Below, in pieces: positions 13,000 to 30,880 of a DNA stretch of 64,000 nucleotides. The first letter of the stretch is position 1. Every line of letters starts with the position of its first letter. The notes beneath the pieces are model-generated. The model did no database searches and was not told the origin of the DNA. It worked only from the letters and a program-made list of their open reading frames with translations. A program made the position numbers and the translations under genes. Origin of the DNA: Triplophysa rosa (Eukaryota > Chordata > Actinopteri > Cypriniformes > Nemacheilidae); NCBI RefSeq assembly GCF_024868665.1, contig NC_079910.1, positions 15,128,902 through 15,192,901 of the forward strand, read 5' to 3'.

Positions 13000-14390
13000 T
13001 CCAAAGCACCAGCAAATGAATTCAGGTGACCATTAAAGTTAAAGACCCATTTTTTTGTGCTTGTTGTAATGCTAATGCTTGGTGGAAATCCTGTAAAACG
13101 TTTATAAAAAAGACATTTGCAAATAAATGCACTTTTTGTTCTTTCTTTCTCCATAATACACACAGATTGCAGGCCTAAAAAAGTCAACAGTGGAATGTAA
13201 TGTAACCATTGATTTGTCTTGTTGCCTCCATGTACCTATATAAAATATATTCATCTATATTTATTTCATCGTAATGATAATGCTGATAATAGCGTGAGAA
13301 TGTTTGTGAGCGACTGAATGTGTGTAATCTCCCTCCTTGCCCGGAGGGACTGTTTGACCTTTGACCTTCCGTGAAAGTCTATTCATTCCTCTGCGATTCA
13401 ATGTTTTCTTACACACTGAAGCCAAAAGAAGAGGAATCTGCAGAGACTACCATTATTTGATGTAACACCTTAATGTTGAAAACACGTGTAACATGACTGA
13501 ATTGACCTTCCTTAAGCTCCGCCTTAAAAACATAACTGACCAATCTTGCCAACTATTGCTGTCAAATAGCATTTAACAGCTTTTGTTCTCGTATACTAGT
13601 TTATGGAAAGCTTGTGTTGATATTTTATTTAATGTTTTAAAGAAAAAATATTTTGAAATCATAAAATAAGTAAAGTGAAGTCTTGAAGACTAAACCCAGC
13701 AGCAATAACAAAAGGGGTGTGGCTTAATTGAGGCTCAATTACTCAACCCTTTGTACATGGAGCTCATGCAAAAATATGCCAGAGCCTCATGAATGTCTGG
13801 CAAATAACAATGAGTCCATTCATCTCGAGAAATTTCTAAGTAGGCCTATATGGGAATCAGGATTATTCCAAGAAGCAGCATGGCACACTTTGCCCTGTGA
13901 CGGCACTGAATGTTATCTGTGCATCAGCTCTGTTGTTTCTCTTGTATTTACTCATACTATGACAGCAGTGGATGTCATATATATCTTAACAGTATGTTAT
14001 TGTAATCTGCAATGTTATCCAATTTGTCACGACTCCCAAAACTTTGTATAATAACTGGATAAGTGACAGGGCTACGGGAAAGCTGTCACAGGGGTTTTAG
14101 ACACAAGTCCAACTGCACAAATGTTTGTTTTCTCTAGCAGTGTCTATGTATGTTGGTTTTAATCAACTATTTCAGAGAATTACATTTTATTTTAAAATTT
14201 GTCATATCCAGACTTTCTTTTTTATTACCCTTTAAATTCTGAGTGCTGTGGAGTTGGAATGAGATGAAGGTGAGTAAATTGTGACATATTTTTTTATTTT
14301 GGGACATAAAATGAGTATTATTTTACATCAGGACAGGTTGGCATGTTTTATAAAATGTATTATTTACTATTTTAGTGTGTTACCTTATTA
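13000..14390. other. Intergenic, no gene recognised
   Basis: AT-rich sequence. The largest frame (13728-14051) has no recognisable domain and no splice context. No clear repeat ends were seen. Confidence 0.35.
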
Positions 14391-14394
14391 GTGA

Positions 14395-14684
14395 TTCATG
14401 AAGTTTGTGTATAAAACTTTAAGTCCTCTGTGTAGGCTATAATACATATCCTTTTAATGCTTTATTTGTTTATGTATATGCTTATGACAGTGCTCGGCAA
14501 CCTTCAAGAAGTTCAAACTATTTTGTTTTCCAATAATTAAAATATAAAATATTTGTGTTTCAAGAAGGTTGTGTATAATACATTAAGCCTTCTGTGTATA
14601 ATGCACAATACTTTTAATGCTTTTTATGCTTACTGGTATAACACCTCAGCAACTTTTTAAAGAAGTTCAAAAATTTTGTTCCCC
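14395..14684. repeat. Tandem duplication, about 150 bp unit
   Basis: Two diverged units (about 14395-14530 and 14553-14684) share GTGTATAA, AAGYCYTCTGTGTA, CTTTTAATGCTTT and AAGAAGTTCAAA in the same order. The function is unknown and the sequence is non-coding. Confidence 0.5.
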
Positions 14685-15040
14685 TAGAAGTCAAATTTAC
14701 ACATGCATATAAATGTATACATAACTTTTAAGTGTCCAGTATAAATGATTGTGTTAATAATAGCTGGTTTAGCCGGTCAGCTGTTTTAAACTCTTTATCA
14801 AAAAACAGTACGGAGATCTTTATTTACCTAGCCTACTTTATCCCCTTCATGCATAGAGGTCACTGTCTTCTCCTCAGAGCTGTATTTTCAAGTGAAAAAC
14901 CGTCACATTTAGTTTATTTCTGGCTTTTAAATGTCATTGGTTACGTTGTCTAACGTTCTATAGTTATAGACATAATAGATTGTTTTTTTTGCCGTTTTTT
15001 ATACTGGGCTGTTAGCGGACGCTGAATAAACTTCACTCAC

Positions 15041-15050
15041 GTCACGTGAC
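15041..15050. promoter_or_regulatory. Palindromic E-box GTCACGTGAC
   Basis: A perfect 10-bp palindrome lies 113 bp before the kinase start codon, in a locally CpG-containing, TATA-less region. GTCACGTGAC is the consensus of the CLEAR element bound by TFEB/TFE3/MITF and is also a strong USF1/2 site. Its position fits a core-promoter element of the MAP kinase gene. Binding is inferred from sequence only. Confidence 0.5.
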
Positions 15051-15162
15051 GGTAAAGGTACGTTGAGGTGGGCGTGTCCTCACGACTCTGTCTGCCGCTC
15101 ACCTGGCCAGGGTCACTCTAAAGTGATTTTTACACAAGTGCACGAGCGAAACAAACGCATCT

Positions 15163-21470
<6,308 letters not shown>

Positions 21471-21555
21471 TATTTCATCATATCTGAAGAGCAAACAACA
21501 CTCCAAAGAATGACAGACACTGTTTATTGCTTTATTTTCTAGACAAACGCTGTAA

Positions 21556-22165
21556 GCTATAGCTGGGCAATTCCGTGAAAATGTCAACCTTACCACGAAA
21601 AAATTAAGTTTTTACCAGTGGTTTTTACTATGGTAACAGTAGAGATTTTAACATTTGGTGGTTCAAATACCCATGTGAGATCTCTCTTCAAATTTGTAAA
21701 ACATTTGTTTTATTTTTAGTGCATGATTTTTCATAGTCAGGTAAGTGCCATTTTCAGGATTGTCACATCCATAACGCTACATATTCCTCATAAATGGACA
21801 CATGAAAATGAATATAAAGTAACTATTTTATGTTCTATAAAGAGGTATCCCTTCTCCATTCATTGGGTATTATTGCATCAGGATTGTGCATTTTATTTTA
21901 TAGAAATCCTACAAAGTTTATCGTCTCCCAAAAACTGCGTCCTTTTTTTGTCACATCCATAACGCATGTTTATTTCCCTTTTTTAAAATATACATTTTTT
22001 TCATAGAGTGACACTTTTTGATGTTTAGACTCTATCAACAAGGGTTCAGTAAAATATAAACAGATGGTTCAATATAATCGCAACAAATTCATTCTCTGAG
22101 CATTTTTATGTCACGTCCATAACGCAAAATGTCACGTCCATAACGCTGGAATTGCCCAGCTGTCT
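21556..22165. mobile_element. Inverted-repeat element with CCATAACGC motifs
   Basis: It begins AGCTGGGCAATTCC and ends with the exact inverse GGAATTGCCCAGCT, starting about 90 bp after the kinase stop codon. It contains four copies of TGTCACRTCCATAACGC (about 21762, 21951, 22110, 22129), two of them back to back. There is no ORF of note. It probably lies within or just past the kinase 3' UTR. No nearer polyadenylation signal was seen than the AATAAA at 22512. Confidence 0.6.
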
Positions 22166-22511
22166 ATAAAACCAGAGCCGTAACAACCGTTAAGAATACT
22201 GCTTGATTGTTTTTCGATGGGTGATTCTTAAACTATTACATTTCATGTGCACTCAAAAGGAAACTGTCTTTAAAACCCAGTGGTTATTTACATGTATTCA
22301 TTTAGCAGATGCTTTTGTACAAAGTTGCTTGCAAATGAGAGAACGTTCATCAATGTCTTAAAAGCCAACCATAAATATAGTACAAAAAACTAGGGAGATG
22401 TTTTTTAGAAATAAGTTAAATGATGGAAAGATAAGGGCTTCGATTTTTTCCCTTTTTTGTAGATGTATCAATTTTAAACCTTTAAAGCATTTTAGGACAA
22501 TGGTATACTCT

Positions 22512-22517
22512 AATAAA
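22512..22517 (+). terminator. AATAAA, possible polyadenylation signal of the kinase gene
   Basis: This is the first canonical AATAAA on the plus strand that I found after the kinase stop. Using it would give a 3' UTR of about 1 kb that includes the CCATAACGC element. A variant signal nearer the stop is equally possible. Confidence 0.25.
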
Positions 22518-22519
22518 AT

Positions 22520-24970
22520 AAATGTTATTTTTGTGTGTGCATATGTCTTGGATTTTTTTTTTAATCCATTAGGGGGCAGCGTTGTTCTTAGCAGAGCCAT
22601 TGAGAGAGAGAGTTGCGTCAACTCCGTTGACTCCAATGGAACATTTTTTTTTCACAGCAATGGCGGTTCATGGAGCCTCTCAATAGTTCCCGGAAGTTGC
22701 TAGTAACGCATGGAGCTGCGACTAAACAGACCACTTGTGACGAACTTATAACTAATAGAAGACGTAAGTCATTTAATGAATAAAAAATGAAAGAAAGCAT
22801 TTAAAGAGAAAACATAACTTCCTGGAACTATCTGAAGGCTCCATGAATCACGTGACACACGAAAAATTTGAACTTCCGGTGTCGCCACTCTCAACGGCTC
22901 AAAGGAAAATTATCCTATCGTGTTAAACATGAAAAATATGTTTTAGATATTTTATAGTATTTAATTTGGGATCCGTTGACTAACAATGTACCCATAAAAT
23001 CTACACACTATAAGGTATTTTGTATTGTTATGTCTCATCTGACCTGCTCAAAAGGTCTTTCCTCTGATAAATCAATCAACAGCTCTCAACATAAAGCGGC
23101 TATCAGTTTCATCCACTTACATAACAACATAATTGTTCTTTAAGGAGTATGAGTAATACTAACTGACCTTCCCACTAAACCCTCACTGAATGAAAGCTTT
23201 AATAGTGGCTTCTTGTTATCAGAGATTTTGGCACCGTTCACTCAGGTGTGCTTGAAAGTCCTATGGGAACAGAATTCATTATGGCCAAGTAGTATTTATC
23301 TGTTTACCCCAAGAAGTCCATTGTATGAAATTTAGCGACATCTAGCGGCGAGGTTGCAAATTGCAACCAACAGCTCACTCCAACCCTCACCCGTCTCTTT
23401 CAAAGCACTATGGTGGCTGACACAGAACCAGGATGTCGTCACGTTTTCACTTCTTTTTGAAGGAGATAACATATTTACAAAACGCTCTATGTAGAGCAGT
23501 TTGTCCATTTAGGGCTACTGTAGAAACAACATGGTGAATTCCATGTAAGCGGACCCGTGGTGTATGTAGATAGAAATAGCTCATTCTAATGTAATAAAAA
23601 CATAACGCTTCATTATGTAAGGTCTTTATACACCTCTGAACACATGCATATTATATTGCATTTCTGTCAATAGATCCACAAATACACGTTGGACCTTCTA
23701 CAGTGATATTTACTCTGTGAAGTATATTTGACTGAGGGGTAGTTTTCACCCACATTTTTCTTACTGTGCGTCAGTTGCACTTTCTAATCTAAAGGTGTAT
23801 GACAACATGCTTAAAACCTGTAGAAAAAGTGGACCAAAACCTACTTCTCTTAACATTCTGTCTCTGAAAGAGAAGTCACATTTTAATTGGGTTCACTTAA
23901 GCTGTAATGCTGTAATTCTTTGCACAAATTGCTAAACCTTAACTTTGTTCAAGGCTTCTTGTACCACATTTTAAAATGACTAAAGAGAACACTGAGAACA
24001 CAATAAAAAGAGAATAAAACACACAAATAAGGATCCCACAACAATGAAAAGTCTTGGTAAGTGGTGCAAACATCTATCCTTCCACACACCGTTTCCTTTA
24101 TCCAGCAGAAACAGCCATGATGAAATACAGTGTGTTTTTGCATGAAACAGATATGAATGTAAATGGATGGAAATTCACATATGTAAAAATCAAGCGTTTT
24201 GCCTGGAGCGTTTTACATATACAGCTTACATAACAAGTAAATGTAAGATTGTCTTGGTTCAGATTGCTTTGAAGAGGTGCGAGACCATTAAGACTAAGCT
24301 AACCCAATAAAATGTGACTTTTGGTTCACATAAGCTACATAATGCTAAGAAAGGTGCACAGATCCCAAAACAACGTGTGAACACCTATGTCTCGTGGATG
24401 TAAATATGTATAATGTTAAATGATGCATTCAGATGACAATAGTATGGTACTGAATTATACCCTTAATACTTCATTTAACTATGGTATTGAAACCATATAT
24501 AGTAACCATACATTTACCATAGTCTCACTATGATTTACCCATGATATTTGTAGCAAAACTATAGTATTACAAATGGTAATCAATCTGTCAAAAGCATGTT
24601 TACTACACTTTTACTACTGTATAATAAATCCATGGTTAATTTTTCTCATGAATGTTTTCTGTTTCTATACTTTCTTACAAGCTGAATAGAATAAAAAGTT
24701 ATCATAACTCAATTCAAGAACATTTTCATAATTGGTATTAGGTTAAATGGTGAATTTTAGATACGTACAGTATGTATGATGTATACTCATTTATTAAAAA
24801 AGGTAGAAAGAGAAACGAAAGAAGACTTGATGAAAAAATAACGGAAGACAAATGATTGTATATGTAACCCTGATTTATTGGTGTATGAATGTGGTACATG
24901 TGGACCATGAGCTTTAATGAATACAATTATATAATGTGACAGCATAAAAACAGCTCAAATGAGGGAAAGA
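22520..24970. other. Intergenic between kinase and keratin genes
   Basis: No gene was recognised. The sequence is AT-rich. The part nearest the keratin may hold its 3' UTR. A GCTTTTGTACAAAGTTGCTT-type SINE-tail fragment occurs at about 22295-22335. The 22570-22910 stretch looks repetitive but without clear ends. Confidence 0.4.
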
Positions 24971-25028
24971 AAACAGTGGAGTTGCTTCTTAAACAGTGGA
25001 GTTGCTTCTTAAACAGTGGAGTTGCTTC
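24971..25028. repeat. Three tandem copies of a 20-bp unit
   Basis: AAACAGTGGAGTTGCTTCTT is repeated at 24971, 24991 and 25011. The third copy ends CAC instead of TT. It lies about 360 bp downstream of the keratin stop codon and could be transcribed as part of its 3' UTR. Confidence 0.85.
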
Positions 25029-25390
25029 ACATAATTTCTCTAAATCCCTTTCGAAAAAAACACATTCACTGTGTGTCATGACACAGTAATAAAAGTAATA
25101 AACACTAGTTATTCTAAAATAACTTGAGCTTCTTGTTAGATTTCTCATAAGCTGCTTTTATCCCTTCAAGTGCCCCCTACAGGACAAAAAGGTACTAACC
25201 GTTGGAGTTAGTGACGACAAAAAAAAAAAATCAAACACAGTGAATGTCTCTTTGGTTGATGGTAGGTTTTGGGTGGGTGAACACATTAATAATGTTGACA
25301 AATGCTCAAGGACTTTGGGCAAATATTTAAAAAGAACATGGATTAGAGCATGTTGCCATGTGGGAAATGGATTGACGTTTATTTTTTGGC

Positions 25391-28300
25391 TTATTGAAGG
25401 GTCCTGAGTCCTCCATGGACCATAGAGGAGCGGGACATTGAGATCGATCTGCTGCCACCTCCCATACCACCGGTCAGGCTACCGCTGCCATAGGACATTC
25501 CTCCGCCACTGCCGTAGGACATTCCTCCGCCACTGCCGTAGGACATTCCCCCGCCACTGCCGTAGGACATTCCCGCACCACTGCCATATCCGAATCCGCT
25601 GCCGAAACCGAATCCGCTTCCGGCACCGCCGCCCATTCCGATTCCTGCTCCCAAGCCGAATCCACCTGTGCACCAAGACAATGGTTTTACCAATGCAGTT
25701 TGTACAATGAATAAAAAGCTGAAAATCTCGGCTTGTCTGAGGTAGCTGGAGCGTGAAATGTCATTAGCTTACCGCCTCCGCTACTGGAGCTCACTCCCGA
25801 CTCCTGTATGTGGATGGTGGCAGCGCTGCCACCAGTCGCAATCCTGACAACAGATGAATATGAATTTTAATGTCTGTTTACCTCAACAGATGTCAAGAGA
25901 AGAAACGAGAAAGAGTGACTGACCTGCTTTCCTCTCCCTCCAGAAGTTTCCTGTAGGTGGCGATCTCAATGTCCAAGGCCAGTTTGACGTTCATGAGGTC
26001 CTGGTACTCATGCACCTGGCGAGCCATGTCCTGCTTGGCTTTCTGTAGAGCCGTTTCCAATTGTCTAATGCGGAGCGTGGCTTCCTGCACTGAAAGCTCC
26101 CCATGCTCCTCGGCCTCAGTGATCTGAGTTTCAAGGCTGACACGCTGAGTGTAGAATATTTTGAGATTTTAGTTTTCTTATTACTGTTAGCAATTGAGCT
26201 AAACTTAAACACAACTAACAAAACAACTCACCTGTCCCTTAACAGCTTCAATTTCATTCTGTAGTCGGCTGATCATGCGGCTGAGCTCAGCGATCTCAAC
26301 CTTGGTGCTGCGGAGGTCCTCTCCATATTGGCCGGCAGATGTTTGGATCTCTTCAAACTGGAAGGTGGAAAGTAAAGATTAATGTTAAGCTCTGAAGGAA
26401 ACAATGTTGATTTATTGAAGAATTTGTGTTTTTTCTCACCTTCTGTTTGTACCACATCTCGGCCTCGGCTCGGCTCCGGTTGGCGATGTCCTCATACTGA
26501 GCACGGACTTCAGCGACGATGGCCTCCATGTCCAAGTTGCGACTGTTGTCCATTTCCACAACAACCATTGTGTCTTTGATTTGTCCCTGAAGATCACACA
26601 GCTCCTGAAAAGGTATACATAGTTGAAATACACCTGCTGTAACACTGAAAACTATTACAAAAGCACATCATAACATATCACCCACCTCCTCATAGATGGC
26701 ACGGAGGAAGTTGATTTCATCTTGAAGAGCCTCAACTTTGACCTCGAGCTCAATCTTGTTCATGTAGGCAGAGTCAACGTCCTGTAAAGACACTTAGAGA
26801 GCTCAATATAACAGGTGGAGTCAACAAAAACATAACTAGAGTGTCAAAAAGGCAGCCAAAGTTTATACCTTCTTGAGCAGGACAAATTCATTCTCCGCTC
26901 CGGCACGCTTGTTGATTTCTGTCTCATACCTACGAGGACACATTTTCCACTTTAGCACATACAGTATATTCAAGAGTTCATTTGCAGACCCTAAATGTGT
27001 TATTCAACAGCCTTACTTGGTTTTAAAGTCCTCCACCATATTCTGCATGTTCTTCAGTTCTCCCTCCAGCTTCAGCTTGTCATTGCCAAGTCCGTCCAGT
27101 TGTCTGCGCAGGTTTACGATGTAGGCTTCGAACATGGTGTCGATGTTGGAGCGGCTGGTGGTCTGTTCCTGTAGCAGAGTCCATTTTGTCTCAAGAACTT
27201 TGTTCTGTTGCTCCAGAACCCGCACCTGCGTATGAGATAAAGTGATTGATTTTTATAACAGCAACACCTGCTAAACAAATGAAGAAACTCACAAATTATC
27301 CTTTCTTTTTCTTCTTGTAAACTATGAGAACTGTGTCTTTATAGAGATAAAGTAGGACAAGGAATGGTGGCATCAGGGTTCTGCTATGGCTCTAACCATA
27401 TTCCAACTCATCCATGTTCACACCCCTATGAGATTGTGAAAGAGTAACCTCAGTCTAAATGTGTTGTGATGTCATTTATCTGTGCTTTAATGTAAACTCC
27501 GCAAAAATCTATCCCTCCTGGCTCCCAGAAGACCTTGGCCAAACAGAAGAGTTTAACAGAGATGACATGACAGAGATGACATGGCTTAACCCCAGGCAAA
27601 AGTTAAACTTTTGTACAACAAACACCCATTGCATCACTAGAAGTGACAAGAGATATAAATGCTGATTGTATCTTTCATCTGGACCATCGAAATGGGTGTA
27701 GGGGCTAAAAAAGGTGTGGCTGGATGGTTAATTCTCTGATTCTGGTTGTTTAGGAAAAGAAAGCGAGTATTAAAATCAAATAGATTTTCAGGATTACTTT
27801 AGGTCAGGTATTGAGTATGCGTTTGAATTAAAGACGATGCTCACATGTTACACACACACATGGGGGTGGCTGGCAAACCTGATCTATGCCCTTATTTGGA
27901 CTGGACTAGTCATTGGATCCCACCTGGCTTGGGTTTCCAAACACAACCTCACTGACGAGAACAATTGCATACAGAGACTAAAACTAGAGAGCATAGATGT
28001 GGACCTTGACTGTTTGACTTTGATGATAATGCAGAAGATGACAAGCAATGCCATTACGATGTGCTTTCTGTCATTGGACAGTAGTAGTGAAGTATAAATC
28101 TTACAGATCTATGCTAATGGGATTTGGAGGCAAGTGGCTGGCTGTGAAATATTTAATGAGAAGAACCCAGCTGCCAAAACCCAACATTCATAAACTTGCA
28201 AATTTATCCACTATACATGTCTACATTATCAGTTCACTTCAGTTTGCTGTCAAGAAAAAAAGAAGACAAACCTTGTCAATAAAGGAAGCAAAGCGGTTGT

Positions 28301-28817
28301 TGAGGTTCTTGATCTGATCCTTCTCCTGGGTACGGACAAGCTGGATGTTGGGGTCGATCTCTAGGTTAAGAGGGGCTAGGAGGCTGGGGTTGATCGTGAT
28401 GGATGTGATGGGTGGCATACCTACACCTCCGCCAGTACCTCCGCCATAACCTCCACCAATACCTCCGCCATAACCTCCACCATAGGCTCCACCTAGACCT
28501 CCACCAAAACCTCCAATTCCTGCACCGAGTCCTGCACCAATGCCTGCGCCGAGGCCTCCACCAAAGCCATAACCTCCTCCGAAGCCTCCTCCAACAGCCA
28601 CGCCTCCTCCGTAACCTCCGCTCATGCTGTGGCTGCTTCCCGATCCATACTGGAAGCCGCCGCCTCCGACAGCCGACCGACGTACTGACACTGAGCTCAT
28701 CTGTCCGATGGGTGCTGCACTGGCAGACCTACTTGAAAAGCTTCTTCTGATAGATCCACTGCTAATACCACCACCTAAGCTTGGACCGCTGCTGTAGCTA
28801 GACATTCTGACACTCAT
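25391..28817 (-). CDS. Type II keratin with Gly-rich head and tail, 9 exons, 589 aa
   Basis: Intermediate-filament protein of epithelial cells, which pairs with a type I keratin. Exons (minus): 28817-28272, 27225-27017, 26929-26869, 26781-26686, 26604-26440, 26357-26232, 26144-25924, 25843-25773, 25665-25391, all GT-AG. Exon sizes 209/61/96/165/126/221 for exons 2-7 are the type II keratin plan. Head about 1-160, rich in Gly with short GGYGGG-type repeats and an SVSVRR patch. The rod begins [20 protein letters not shown] (163-182) and ends [15 protein letters not shown] near residue 475. The tail carries four [12 protein letters not shown] repeats. The usual VRFLEQQNK reads VRVLEQQNK. The start is the ATG at 28817, about 95 bp after a TATA box. 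A second ATG lies four codons on. The architecture resembles fish epidermal krt4/krt5. The exact orthologue is not settled, so the symbol is left blank. Confidence 0.95.
25485..25580 (-). repeat. 24-bp coding minisatellite in keratin tail
   Basis: Four head-to-tail 24-bp units encode the [12 protein letters not shown] repeats of the last exon. The units differ by only a few bases, so they are recent duplications or have been homogenised. Unit number is likely to vary between individuals or species. Confidence 0.85.
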
Positions 28818-28911
28818 GGTTGCTGTTGTCTTGGAGGGGTGACGTTGAGATACAGAAGGAGCAGGAGAGCTCAGTAAGAGATGAGTGACTTGTGCATGGA
28901 GTGCAGGTGGA

Positions 28912-28917
28912 TTTATA
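28912..28917 (-). promoter_or_regulatory. TATA box of the 25.4-28.8 kb keratin
   Basis: CTATAAAT on the minus strand lies about 95 bp before the ATG, predicting transcription start near 28885. Upstream there is a CAGGTG E-box (about 28944-28949) followed by TGAGTCCC, an AP-1-like half. Both are common in epithelial promoters. The assignments are by motif only. Confidence 0.65.
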
Positions 28918-28999
28918 GCACTAACGCTGAGGGAGGGACTCACCTGACCACTCCCCCTTCAGCCTTGGGTACTCTTGGCCCCTCCCGAGTGATACAAAC

Positions 29000-30745
29000 C
29001 CATCTTGTTGGGCTGGTATGGGAGTACTTTCATCAGAGGGGGGCTCGACACACCCTGCACACAAACTCACATTGAGAAATGTAGAGAGAAACTTTTACAA
29101 TGATGACTGCAGAATCTTTGTGAGCTTTTTATACTTCAAATCATTGTGATTATACAACCAGAGGGCATTTCTGTAAACTCCAATATGCCATCTGTAGGGA
29201 CCACATGCATATTTCATGATTTTGGGAAGGTACGGGATCTTTGTTTGTTGTAAACAGTATTAAATAAGGAATATTTGATGAGGGGTTTAAATGTTACGGC
29301 TTGGCATCTCTCCTGGAAGCCATTGTGACCTGCAGGCTCCTCTTTCCAGTCGAACAACCAAGCCTCTGTTCTCTCACCTCAATGACTCCGTCACGGACAC
29401 GGCTTCACCACCTTCTCCTGTGATTCCCAGTGGGATGACGTGGTTTTATTCAAAGTAGATTTTTATGTCACCTTGTGTTAAAAACGTATTCAACCTTTAA
29501 TGGCAAAGAGTCCTGTTTTATTTTAGTGTCTTAGTGAACAAATTCACAAAGAGCATGTGGACAGAGATCATACGGGAGAATTTTCATAACTTTCTTTAGG
29601 TGGCATTGTTCAACAACACATACTGTTAGCCTGTCAGTTAGCCCCATCATGTTCATCAGGTTACATGTAAATCTACCGCTTACATCTGAGTGCTGAACGT
29701 ACAAATCTTGAAAATATAAGAGGTGGCGGTAACGAAGCGAAACACATATTAACCATTTGCACACTAATCTAGTGTTTAGTGTTAATGTAGTTAAATTGAA
29801 TGTATACCATCAATGCTTTGGATTAAAGTGTGGGCCAAATGCATAAATGTTAGCTTAAAATGTAATGTAGTGAATTCTCACAGAGAGACAAAATAGGCAT
29901 TTTTGTCTTCTTTACATTTATTAAGAAGACAGGTTTGGTGTGTGTGCCTGTTTGAAATGGGGTGTAGCTAATTGTTAATCCACTGATGGGAAGAGATTTA
30001 AAAGATTTAAAAGTGCATACATTTTATGTCTGTCACATGCAAAATAATTAACATGTTCCTGTGTGAACTGATATTTTTTGTATGTGAATGCAATTATATA
30101 CACAACCATTTAAAAGTTTAGGATCACTTACAGTATTCATTCATTTTTTTTCTAGATCGAGATTTTCAAAGTAGCTACCATTTGCCTTAAACTTGCAGAT
30201 TTGTAATTATCATCAGTTTCTTTAGGTCTAATCCCCCATCTATCTATACATCTATCTATATTCCTCTCCCTGCCTCGAAGGTGCCATATATATATATATA
30301 CATACAGGTATGTACATTTTAAGTAATATTTTACAGTGTACTGATGTTACAAAGTGTAGTAATGTCAACACCTGCAAGGGTCTGTCAGGACAGTTTTATG
30401 TTGGCCTCTGTTTTTCATGGAAGATATTCATTTATTTGTTATATTATAATTTTGGCAATATTGTGTTCCAGATCCATTTTATTTCTATACAGGTTCTCAC
30501 TGCAGTCTCTTATTGCTTTCTTGCCCTGCAACTTTCATGCTTTACTTTTCTGTTATTTGTCTTGTAGCCTCCATTTGCTCAGCCTTTTGAAAGTATTATT
30601 CTAAACATGTCTACTCCTCTAAACATTTGTCTGACTTTCATGTTTGTCTGGCTTTCCTCATACAGAGAGACACATTATTGAAGTATAAAGAACAAAATCT
30701 TAAGAAGGAATTTTGTTGTTTTTTGAAACAATTAGATACATTTTG
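29000..30745. other. Intergenic upstream of the first keratin
   Basis: No gene was recognised. It holds a short (TA)n tract near 30287-30301. A CAACCATTTAAAAGTTTAGG stretch near 30105 resembles transposon-end sequence common in fish, but no partner end was found. Confidence 0.35.
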
Positions 30746-30749
30746 ATAA

Positions 30750-30880
30750 TATTTATTTATGCATCGGCGGATACTTTGATCCAAAGCAATGTATAAACCT
30801 GGGATCAAACCCATGACCATTGAGATGCTAGCACAATGCATTACCAGTTAAGCTAAAGGAACACTGCAATACATCTCCCC
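30750..30880 (-). mobile_element. tRNA-derived SINE, minus strand
   Basis: On the minus strand: TTTAGCTTAACTGGTAATGC (A-box-like), then GGTCATGGGTTTGATCCC (B-box-like), then ATTGCTTTGGATCAAAGT (tail). This is the same SINE type as at 12575 and 41917. It has no tRNA cloverleaf. Confidence 0.65.

Noticed and set aside
25438..25710. Plus-strand and alternate-frame ORFs over the keratin tail
   Set aside because: They are antisense or shifted readings of the 24-bp Gly/Ser repeat of the minus-strand keratin exon.
28412..28750. 112-codon plus-strand ORF rich in His, Leu and Arg
   Set aside because: It is antisense to the glycine-rich keratin head. Its composition follows from GGN codons read backwards.
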